A stretch of DNA of 43,854 nt from positions 316,562-360,415 of the forward strand of contig WELB01000055.1 of assembly GCA_009602725.1 (NCBI GenBank), written 5' to 3'. The position numbers and the translations under genes are program-made. This document shows, piece by piece, positions 14,854-25,910 of this stretch. Positions within the stretch are counted from its first letter, which is position 1; every line of letters starts with the position of its first letter. The DNA comes from Spirogloea muscicola (taxonomy: Eukaryota > Streptophyta > Zygnematophyceae > Spirogloeales > Spirogloeaceae). A model generated the notes under the pieces. The model worked only from the letters and a program-made list of their open reading frames with translations. It was not told where the DNA came from and ran no database searches.

Positions 14854-17800
14854 ATGTTCGTCCGGCGGCTCATCCGCAAGCCCACGCTGCAGCCTGCGGT
14901 CCGGGCCTCCGCCAGCGCCCTCGCTTGCGGCCGCGCCTACGATATCGGCGATCTTAATGCCCGCCCGCTTTTCTGATCGCGCTTCTGGCCTTGCCGCTGC
15001 CATTGTTCAAGAGATGGCTCTTGAGTATCAGCGAGCAGCACCAAGTGGCACTGTCGGCCGCTCATTTCGGCGGGCCAGTGGTGCAGGAGACTGCTCCCGC
15101 TGGCGCCCTGAGGCCTGAGCAGCTGAATCCCCGGCTGGTGGCTCATCATGGCGTCCCCTCCTCCGCATCCATCCTTGCCTACGAGCCCGTGCAGCGCCTG
15201 CTCGCTGTTGGCACGAGGTCTCCTTAATGCCTCCTATCTCCACTTCTTTTGGAGGCCTACATTGCAATTTCATGGCTAAATCTTCCATGCAGTCGCTTGT
15301 GCTATGCAACACAACGGCAATTGGTGCTGCTGCAAGTCACTAAGAGTACTTGGTGCACGTTACTATCCAAGATCAAGCAGCAGAATACATTGTGACATGC
15401 CTTCTAGCCAGTCTTACCTGTTTCCCTGCGTGATTCCTTCCCAGTGTCAATGATAGTGGAGAAAGAGTAGGCAAGCCTTACCGAGTGGCAGTGGCTTCGA
15501 CTTGCATGTTACAAGCTGTATATATCATAGTGATAATGGTCTCCAGCAACCACCACCGGCCGTCTGATTGAGCTGTAATGCCCTTACCAGGATTGGGCAG
15601 ATCAAAGTGTTTGGTGGGCAAGGGGTGGAAGCATTGCTGCAATCTCCAAACAGAGCACCATGCAGACTGTTGGAGGTTCGAGCTCCAATCGCCTGTGCAG
15701 CTCCATGCGGAGGGCGGAGTAGCTGGTCTCCTTGGTGAAGCAGGCATATGCTAGTATTGAATTCTTCTTTGATTGTCTTTGCTTCTGTCCAAGTCCAGAA
15801 TGATCATTGCTAAGCAAGATAATGGCGTCCACCTTTCTATTCTGCACACTGAAAAGCACACTGTGCTTTTGCCATGTCTCAGTTTGTACCAAATCGAGGA
15901 CGACTGATCCAGATTACCACTAGAAACGATATTGAGGTACTAGCTCTTCAATGCGCTTGCGTAAATGTGGCATGCAGCAATGTATAATATTTGAGCTAGT
16001 ATTAAGTACGTGGTAAAACAGGCAGCACAGGACTGATTCAGGTGCATATATACCGAGGGGTTGTGGGTGGAGGGGGTGACCACAATTGAGGGTTTCTTCC
16101 AAATTCAGCCTTAAGTTACTGTCCACTACACCTGCATCATGTACTGCGCTGACAAGTATCCCCATTTTGATAACAGGTCTGGGACCTATCCAAGCAGGAG
16201 CTAGTTGCCTCCACTACATGGGAGACAGATGTCACTGCATTAGCAGTTGCAGCGGCAACCCCTTACTTGTAAGTGAAGCATGGCATTGTACGTAGTCTCC
16301 AGATGCACTTCCCATAAGTGATATCTGAGAGCGGTACTCATCCCAAGCAAATTGCAATCAAGCTCTACTTCAAATAGAGCTCATCTGAGAAGCAGATAGC
16401 AGTTGATACTCCTCACAGACAAAGATGCTGGTAAAGAGACGACAGTATGTGATAGCAAAGTTTGCCAATGTTGGGTGCAACCTACTATCAAATTTGGGTG
16501 CAAACCTACAGTCGAAGAAATGTGGACACCTGAATATCTTAACAGGTCATGCATTCTTCTCTTGCTGTCCTTCCAGTTACATTGGGGAGGAGACTGGCAA
16601 TATGCATGTCATGCGCTTTGATGAGGACCAGCAATATCTCCAAGCCCAGCCTTACTTTGTTCCAGCCCATGCAACTCTAGGCAAGAATGCACATGATGTC
16701 TGGTTGCAAGCAATTGCAATACCAGAAAGTTTTGTCCACATGCCTTGAGCTATTGTTCAGGCTGGAAAACACGTGCGTGGAGGCTGTCCAGCAATGACAA
16801 GATATGCAACTTACGCTTGAATGAGATACCAATTACAGCTTCAATTGCACCTATGAGGTACAAGCACGTCTCACCACTACGTAATAGAAGCTCTTGTTCC
16901 TTAAAGTAATTTTAATGTGGTACTGCAGATGGCCTAATTAAACCAGGCAGCATGAGCGCCCCTGCTCTTGTTAATGTACTACCTCAGCCTCATGCAGTAT
17001 ATGAGAGGTCAGTTCCTTATCATAGTCAAGCCCCTTCTGTTGTTGATTGGCAGAAGGATGATAAGTCTCAAGGCTTTGCAATTGTGCCAAGCGTCGAGTA
17101 GTAATACACTGCTGACTTTCTTTAGATGTCAGTTTATCCTGCACATGCTGGCTGTTGCAGCTATCAGATTGTGACTATAGACTCTGTGAAGCTAATCTAG
17201 CTGTTGCCTGAAAAGCAAGTCATACACATCTCAGGTTGCTACTTGTCTATGCAAATGGCCTCATGGTCCTCTGGTCCCTCCATGAGGTCCGTGCAGTGGC
17301 CATCCGTGGTGGCACAGCCAGTCAGAGGAGGCAGCTCCAAGCACACACAGTTCAGATGGTGGAGGGAGCAAGCCTTATCAAGGAGGATCTGCATGAAACT
17401 TGGGAGGACGATGAAGAAGAGCACGACATCTGCACAGCATGCTGGGCTTGTGCAGAAGGCAGCATCGCCGCTGTGGGGTATACAGATGGCGATGTAGTCC
17501 TCTGGCAATTTCCTACGCCCAATGAACGCTTGACAGGTCAATAGCAGCCATGGCCCTCTGCTAAGGAGCAGCTTATTGAAGCTGCCAAAGGTCATTTGCA
17601 AGTTACAACAGCAGCGCCTACATGACTGGCCCATATGGAGACTCTCACAACAATAGGTGGCAAGCTATTTCTTGTGTCTACAGTAGGGTGGGCTTCTCAC
17701 CAAGATTGGTCCAAGTGAATAGCAGAGGAATGCCAGGCTCTTTGCCTGACTGGTTCCTTTGCTTTGATTGATGGCTAGGCAAGGAGATGTTGTCAGGAGA

Positions 17801-20800
17801 CCCAGCTGAAGTTGTGCAGCTTACAGCTGGTGCATCTCGCGTGCCTGTAACTATATTAAAGTGGTGCGGGAGTGGAGGTTCGAATACACGTGGACTTGGA
17901 AGGCTGTACATATGTGGAGGCGGAGATCTTGGTCTCCCTGAAGAGATCACTGTAAGATGTCTGGTACTCTCTGTCTGCAAATGAGCTTAAGTAGCACGAT
18001 TAGTCGTGGCAAGTTTGTCACTGTTTGTGCTTGTGGAAGCTTCATCTAGCATGGCTAAGCAGGTGTGAGTTGACAAGACAATGGACATCAGTCAATGAAG
18101 AGCTTAGTGTGTCGAAGTAGCTGGCAGTTAACCAACTCTTTGATAGAGGTCGGTGGAGCTTGGGCAAGCTTTCTGCTGAGTTGTGAAGTATGTTGCAGGT
18201 GCTATCCCTCAGTGCAGGTACAGATGGGGAGCATATACCAGAGACATCAAGAACGCATATACCTTGGTTGGGCCCTGTGGCAGATGTCATCCTGCTTCCT
18301 AACGCAGCCAGCGACTTAGCAGTCCCAGCTGCTGCTGTGGTAGTACTGACAACCCCTGGTCAAGTGCACCTCTATGACGAGAAGAATATTGTGGCAACTT
18401 TAAGATCATCTGCAGGTCATGGCCCTCCATTGAGCATACAACCTGTACCCTTACAGCCTCCGGTTTCAGAGTCGTACATCACTACAGCCGAAGCCTTCGT
18501 CTCCAGCAATGAGCTACAGCCGATCCTGGGAAAGCTTGTCAAGGTGCGTCCTCCCATTTGAATGTCTATGATGTTGAGGATCAGTGCAATGCCAGTAGTT
18601 ACGCTCCAAGCGACTGATGGGTTGATCTTCAAGTCATCTGTATTGTAGACTGCTGGGACAGTCCGTTATGGCCCTTCATCGTTGTCAAACGACCTGAAGT
18701 CAAGCAAAACGTTTGTCTGGCAGCTACCAAGGGAGGACAGTTGGCACCCAGCCAAGCTTCCAGCTGGCGCAAGATGGCCTATCTTAGGAGGCTTGCCCAG
18801 CTCATTTGATGTAGTACACCAGCCTGCTGTTTACATGACTGGCCATCGGGATGGGAGGCTGCAAATATGGGATGTGTCATCTCCTCTCCTGTCACTCATT
18901 ACCACAGTACCACACCCTCAGGTTACTCATCTTGCACATTGTTATATGTCAGAAATGACATCATTTGATCCTAGCCGCATGCATCACTCTCAGCGCCCTT
19001 GCACATGACTGCAATGCTTCATTCTACATCTGGCTCTGCCACATAAAAGTAGCACGTCCCTTTGATCTTCCTCATGTTTGCAGGTAGAAGAAGGTTCTGG
19101 CATGCAGGAAATGACCTGCTTTGAATGGTGCTCAGCTGCTGGGGTGCTGGCCACGGCTCACTCATCTGGTCAGGTAGAGGGAACAGAACGGGGCAGCTGT
19201 CGCATTGCCTTTGAGAAGGCCTGATTTTGTGTCTGCTCTTGGCAGCGACGATCTCTTCTACTACTTTCATGTCATATTTCTGCGTGTCCTACACGAGCAG
19301 TTTCTGCTTGCTGTATAATGCGGTGGGCCTGACGAGGCCACATTTGGGCAGGTCTTTCTTTATCAATGGTCAAGCGAAGAACGTAGCATTTACCTTCACA
19401 AAATTGGAGCAGCCCATCTTGTCATGAAGTGTGAGGGATCTGTGGAACTCCTTTTCGCACTTACTCTTGCGGCTTGTCCAAAATCCTGTCACATGGACTG
19501 ATCCATCAAGTTTGTCGCCAGCCAAAGCTCTTGCAGATCAACCAGAGTGCTTGCTCATGTGCAGGTCAAGGTAGCAATTGCGGTCCAGGCTTCCAACTCT
19601 TCATGGACATTAGCATACACCCAGTACCTATTTCTGCACTGGCACTTGCTACAGGGATTGGGCGCCTAGCCATAGGCGACAAGCTAGGAGGGGTGAGCAT
19701 CTCCAGTAGTTACCATGCTTCTTCTTCAAGGACAGACCAGATTAGTCAAAGACAGGCAAGCAAGATGGTGGCCCTGCAGTCTCGACATTAGCTCTTGACT
19801 TCTATGGATGAATTGATTGTTGATGTTGTGCAGGTATCCATTGTAGATCTCATGACGTGCTCTGTCCTCACTCACTTTACACCTGTTCCTACTTCTGGTG
19901 TTGCTGTTCTTGCTTTCGTGTTCATGCCTCTGACTGCCGAAGGAACCCCTGTAACAAACGGCCATCAGCATCACAGAGGCGAGAAAAAGAAGGGCATGGA
20001 ACAATCTCCTCAGGTGTCTCCAGGCCCTGTACTTGTAGTCACTGGCCAGATGAGTGAGGTGATTATCTTGGATGCCAAGTCGGGAAGTACACTAGGTGCT
20101 GGTGCCTTTCAGCCCAAGTATCCTTCACAGACGGTTCATCTACTTGTCCTCGGTGAGTGTTCACGGCCTTCTCCTTATGCCACCTGATGCATGCAAGCAG
20201 CAACCTAGGCAGCTGCAGAATTTGCAATTATGCTATTTAGGGAGCGCTGGGTATGGAGATGAATAATTGATATTTTATAAGATAAGAACGTGCTTAGCGG
20301 CTAAGTTGGTGTCAACAAGGATACAGAAGTCTTGAGGACACTTAGAGACACTCATTTGCAAGTCTGTTGACCAAGGAGCTAGTCATGCTTTGCATGATTC
20401 TCACTGAAGGTTCAAGAAAATTCTTGCCCTTGAAGTAGGTAGTAGCAAAGTGGCAGCTAAGTGAACCCATGGATGAGATCGCAGACTAAGGGGCTAAACA
20501 TGTGGAGCACAACCAATCAGAGTTATAGCATAGGGTGCAATGAGGTTGCTGGATACACAGATATGACATGTGGTATGACATGATATATGACAAACTTCAA
20601 ATTCTTTTACTGCTTCTGCAGATGATTTAGGGAATCCTGTTTCCCAAGTGAGTGGAAACTTCAATCCTGTATGGGCTCTTGGAGCCAAAAGTGAGGTGCT
20701 CACTGAGCCAGATGCAGGAAGCAGAGAGACAGGGGAGCAGGTTGTGACTGAGAACTCAGATGCTCAACATGGCTATTGGGAGATACCAGAGAGCCAGGGC

Positions 20801-23800
20801 TTATCAGGAAGAGCAGCTCTTGATCGGCTAAGAGAATTCTACTCAGAGGGATTGTTGACTCCCAATCATGTGCAGTTGCAGACGCAGCAGGGCATTGCGG
20901 ATGTTGCGCAGGAGGTCATGAGGAGGGAATCCAGCACGAGCTTGGCTGAGGGCTCCACACATGGGAGTGAGAGGAGTGAAACTGCTTCAGAGGTCGAAGT
21001 TCCCAGCACAACACTTCCACTAGGATCAGAGGGTCATGCAGAAGAGTCCACGAAGTCATTGGCACCAGATGATGAGCAGAAGCACTTAGGCACTGCCCCA
21101 GGCACTGGTGAAGCAGCACCAGTTGCTAGCCCTTCAGGCCAGACTAGTGACAGTGACTTGCTTGCCAATCAATCAGGCCAGGACTTTGTGAAGGAGCAGG
21201 AGCAGCAGAAAGTGGGAGAAGTGGAAGAAGTATCTAAACCCAGAGTAGAAGTTGCTGGTGATAAACAGATTGATCCTGCCCATGACATGGTCAATGTAGA
21301 GGTAGGTAGTTCAGAGGTCACTGAAGGTGAGGCTCCTACTGGGGTGAAGCCATTGGAAGCAGCATCAGTCTGCCTAATTTCACAAGATTGGCTTCGGGTC
21401 TACTCAATGTCAGCCATTTTGAAAGTAAGACTCACTCACTCTGAGCTGCTCTATTAACGTCAGTCTGTTGGTCAGACATAGGACCTGCTTTGATTGCCAA
21501 CTGCTGTTGAATCTGGGACCATGGATGAAGATGTGTTGCTTGTTGCTTTGCACCAACTAATTCGGTGCACAGCATTTTGGTGCATAGCATCAAATGAGCT
21601 TGCTGCTTCACTGTGCAGGGTGAACGGAAATCCTTGAAGAAGATAAGACTGCACGAGTCAGGTTGTGCTTGGGCTGCTGGATGTGGCGATGATGTATTCC
21701 CGTCCACTTTGGCCTTGCTCTCTCGCGCTGGCGATCTTGAGATCAGGTGAAGTACTATACTCTTTGCACTGCTTTAGATGCTTGCAGACGTCCCAAAGCT
21801 TGACTGACACTCAATGACCTTGTTGTGTATCACTTTCATGGAATGCAGGACCTCAATGCGTGACTCACAGGTGGCATGTCTGCACGATGTGCAGGAGTTT
21901 CTCTGATATGGCAGTGTATTACGAGAGACCAATTCAAGCAGTCACAGGTTCAGAGTACGAGCATTTAGTGGACCTGCTACCATCCATAACTTGTACAGCA
22001 GACGGCCGTATCACCTGTGTAAGATCATACCCCTGGGAGCATACGAGGGAGCGTACAGGCGAGAAAGTGAGAGGGGGNGGTTTGGGAGGGGGAAGTGAGG
22101 GAGGGAGGGAGGGCATGAGGATCTTGTATGCACTTAAGATGTCTCAGTGAATTAGAGGCTGTCATTGACGTGGTTTAAGATTGTCCTCAAGCTTGCAGCT
22201 CTGTGGCGATAACGAGCTACTCCAGCTGTCGCTTTTCCATGAAGAGAACGCGCTAAGGTATGCTCCCAAGGGAACACATAAGACCTAGCAAGAGTTGGCC
22301 CGTGCACATGTGGACAGGGTACGTCTGCCCATCTTCTAGCCTCGTTCTTTCAGACTGACGTTTCCTTACAGCTACATATGCAAGCTTCTGGAAAACTGGT
22401 CAGCTGGGAGGCTTTATTGAAAGGCAGATTATATACAGTGCCCTAACAGCTTTTACTGGTTGTCCTTCAGAGTACCTGAGTCGCTCCCAAGTTTGCACGA
22501 CAAGATGCTTGCAGAAGCTGCAGATGCAGCAGCTGCAGCCCTTGAGGCTGCTGTGGCTGTGGCCTCGCCACCTACCATCTCCAGCTCAAGTCATGCTCCT
22601 CTTCAACGACATTCAGCTCCTGAAGCCAAGCGATGGGTATGAAGAAGCTGTCCCACAGCCTGGCATAAGTTTGCTTGGGGCTTTTGATGGAGCAGTTCAA
22701 TGGCAAGTTCGACAAGAGGCCTGATAGAGCTTGTTGTGTTAAAATAGAATAGGGTCTGATTAAACGCAGGTTCACAGGTAGGAAGAAGTTGATACAGACC
22801 AACAGTCCAATATGTGAATTGGGAGTGAGTGTGAGATGCTATTGGTTCGTATAAACACGGACAATTCTGATCTGTTGTGCGACATGTCTTGCAAGGCATG
22901 TAGGGGTTGTTCGAGGACATCAAGGGCGTGGTGAGCACCGTCAGTAGCACGGTCGTGGCTGTGGGCACCACGGTGGTGTCCATCCCGCAGGCTCAAGGCA
23001 AGGAGAAGAAGCTCTCGTCTGAGGGAAGCAGTAAGGAGCAGCAAAGAATTGCGCATACTGCAGCAGAGCTTTCCGACCTCTTCGCCTCCCAACCATTTGC
23101 CCTGGTGCCGGTGCCCGAAGTAGAGGCCCATGAGGACCCCTTCGATGGCGCCCCTTCTCCACGCAATGATCCATCTATTAACTCTATGGAGGGTGAGCAT
23201 GTCATGGACCAAAATGACTGCTGGCCTCGCAGCTTGTTTCGTGCTTCCTTGCAAGTATCGATGGGGATTCGTGGTCTCGCTTACTTTGTGGGATATATTT
23301 TGTGGGATATATCAACTGCAAGTCAATTGAGTCCCCCAGGTTCCTACCTCCATATCAGTACTCCTGCCGCAGGTCAATGCATGTGTAGGCTATTGCAGAG
23401 CCTGAGGCTGCTGAGCAAATGTGTGACAGCTTCTCTGCAGAAATTCTGGGGGAAGGTTCTGTGCCAATGAGGTTGGTTATTGAGGAACTTCCACAAGACA
23501 TTCCCAATGCGGAGCCTGTAGTACCTGACAAGAAGCCCAATAGGCCTAGCGGTCTCTTTGGCAGCCGCCTCTTCCGAAACAGCCGCAGTGGTGACCTCAG
23601 TAACATTCCATTGCTCAGTAGTATAAGGCACCTCTTAATATGCAGTGTCTACTTATGCTGGGCGAGAAGGTTCCATTGCATCTGGTGCAACTCACAAGTA
23701 AAAACTGAATCTGATCTGATGCAGACATCCTTGCAAGCTCTCATCACAAATGCTAAGTATCAAACGGCGTGACGTTTGTCTCTGACCAGAGAAAGGCAAA

Positions 23801-24537
23801 GGGCCTGAAGGGGCCGAGGCTTCACCGAGGGCGGAGCTGCTGGGCGATGCTATGACCTCGCCAAAGGGGGAGACGAAGGCCCGCACTGAGGTGCTACCAG
23901 GAAACGCTTCTCCGCATCTGCGCTCCGCCGAGGACATCAAAGCTGCTTATGGGAGGAAGTCAGCGGTGAGTGTGTCCAAGACAAGTATCCAAGATTGCAG
24001 AATCTGAAGGACGACCGGCAGCAAGCTTGACTGCTTGGTGTATCATGCTGTTGTTTGCCTGATCCTTTGCAAGTTCAAGCAGTGGACTGATGCAGTTCCT
24101 TCTTCTGGGACGGCTCTCAAGCAGGATGCTGCACAAGCTGCGAGCCTTGCTCGTGATAGGCTTGTCGAGCGAGGCGAGAAGTTGGAGGTAAGCAGCTGAA
24201 GCAGACAGACCCTTGGAGATGTGGGGGAGAGGAGAGTTGGTACCTTTGTTGACTGAGCACGTTGAGCATGGAGGGCTGGATGCAGCTCAGTGTCTCATCC
24301 TAATCACGCTGATGCTGTTTTAAGACTACAGCCTCAAGGAAAGGTGCACTCATGACAATGGGCCGTGAGTCCCTGATTTGGTACGTGCATCCTTACATTG
24401 GTATTTGGCATGGCTCACTGCAGGACTTGCAAAAGCACACGGAGGAGCTCGAGGTGGGCGCCGAGAATTTCAGCTCCATGGCCGACGAGTTGGTGAAGAA
24501 GATGGAAGGGCGGAAGTGGTGGAAGGACATTATCTGA
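14854..24537 (+). CDS. Tomosyn / lethal-giant-larvae-type WD40 protein with C-terminal SNARE-like motif, 25 exons
   Basis: Tomosyn-type regulators carry WD40 propellers and a C-terminal R-SNARE-like helix that binds plasma-membrane SNAREs. Exons: 14854-14898, 15087-15217, 15591-15675, 15883-15936, 16177-16268, 16577-16680, 16929-17007, 17235-17536, 17779-17951, 18199-18543, 18649-18921, 19084-19173, 19352-19430, 19565-19692, 19834-20152, 20622-21424, 21619-21746, 21895-22018, 22199-22257, 22471-22636, 22904-23192, 23399-23599 (or 23617), 23790-23965, 24083-24187, 24424-24537. All phases join, giving about 1,487 residues. Family marks are LNPRLVAHHGVPS, GQIKVFGG, VWDLSKQEL, YMTGHRDGRLQIWD, LEIRSFSD, PESLPSLHDKM and RSAEDIKAAYG. 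Longer than typical plant tomosyns (about 1,100) because exon 16 carries a ~230-residue acidic Ser/Glu-rich insert. The first exon is the least certain. The SNARE centre has His1455 where Arg is usual. Confidence 0.88.
16681..16928 (+). other. Probable GC-AG intron in the tomosyn gene
   Basis: The exon ends CTCTAG and is followed by GCAAGA, the standard GC-type donor. The next exon starts after CTGCAG at 16928. With this join the segment between the FVP and LLLVYANG motifs has 31 residues, close to the family length of about 30, and the phase is kept. No GT donor nearby does the same. Confidence 0.6.
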
Positions 24538-25910
24538 GTAGCCCCAGATGGTGTCAGGATCTCACATCCCATCTGGCCAATCATGTCAGCCCCCTTTGCT
24601 AGGACCTCTCCTGGCATTATTGCCATTGTGCCTCTTAAGAGCCAACCTTTAACCAACATTCAAGCGAGAGTGTCCATGTCATCTGAGTGGTTGGAAATGG
24701 AAGCAAATGGAGCAATCAGGTATCTCAAAATTTTAATGTTACTGTGTCAGCATTCTTACTTCTCTCATCTCCAGCTAGTACTCCATGACACTTCAATTGC
24801 GCACAAAGCATTTCACCAGAAACAAGAAAGATTGTCCTGTTTATCTGGTAAATCACTTGAGCCCCGATTTGCTGCGGTGCGATTGAGCTCGTAGTGAGCT
24901 GCTACGCCTTCTTCGTGAAATAGCTGCCTTCAAGCCCACCCCTCCTGATACATTTTGCTTATTCACTTTTCCACCACGTGCGTACTTAAGGACCTTAAGG
25001 TATGATCCGGACCAAGAGCAGGTCAGCATTTTGTCATTCTTCACATCTGTGGCTTTGTAGTGTTCATGATCAGAAGTACCATGTGATGCCTGCCAGACAG
25101 ACTTGATGCTAGATGCGCAGATATGGTGCTTCGGCTTCATTTCTAGTGCTGAATGGAAATAGTAGTTGCAGATGCAGCTATCTGTCTAAGATGGTGTTTG
25201 GTGCTAGACCGTGTTTGACTGTCTTACACATAGTTTTCAGTTGTGAAGCCATGTTGCTGCTAAGAGCCACCCCAGTGCCCCCTTGCTCCATCAATATATG
25301 TGGAGGATCTTCTACCTGGATAGTAGCTACAAGTAGTAGAGGAAGCAACGTTGGGCATGTGCCACGGCACAGAAGATTGAGGTAAAGGTCTGGTCTCTGC
25401 TTTCTTGGCAAGTAGTGCAATCTGAGCATTGAACAATGGCCCGTCATGAAGCAACTCATCATTGGGCGCTGCACTTGATCAGGCTTGACTGCACTTAGAA
25501 TTTCTCATTTGTACGGTGGGGTGAAAGACGGCTGCACGCCACGAAATGAAGTTGATCTAGCCAGCGGGCCTGGAGTAAGCACCATGCAAAGATGCAATAC
25601 ATTGACGTGCTACTTTGCTAAGGAATTATTCTGTGACATACAACATGCGCTACTTGCAATCAACATTGGGCTTAAGCATACCACTTCGGTGAACCGGCAG
25701 ATGGATGTACTAGTGGCCATCCTCATCAGGGCTGCTTTGCTCGAAGTGACAAATGCATGATGCAGTCTGGAGCAGGCGACTGCTGGCATAGCTCCCTTTG
25801 CAAGCCATGCCAGGTGGCGAGTCCATGAAGGGACTTTGACAGAATGCTCCCAACGCTTTTCTGTCTCTGTGTCTCAAGAGCTTCGGCATAACGCCAACCC
25901 TTGGGCACGT
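24538..25910. other. Convergent intergenic region between tomosyn and SNM1
   Basis: About 1.4 kb between two stop codons facing each other, so it should hold both 3' untranslated regions. Open frames are under 110 codons and match no family I know. No tRNA, tandem repeat or mobile-element module is visible. Confidence 0.5.

Noticed and set aside
16860-16900. Extra tomosyn exon reading IPITASIAPM
   Set aside because: Its end phase puts a stop at the start of the next exon, and the family spacing is already met without it.
21441-25140. Minus-strand frames of 60-160 codons across the tomosyn gene and its 3' flank
   Set aside because: Shadow frames of plus-strand exons or short frames in noncoding DNA. 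No motif or splice structure supports them.
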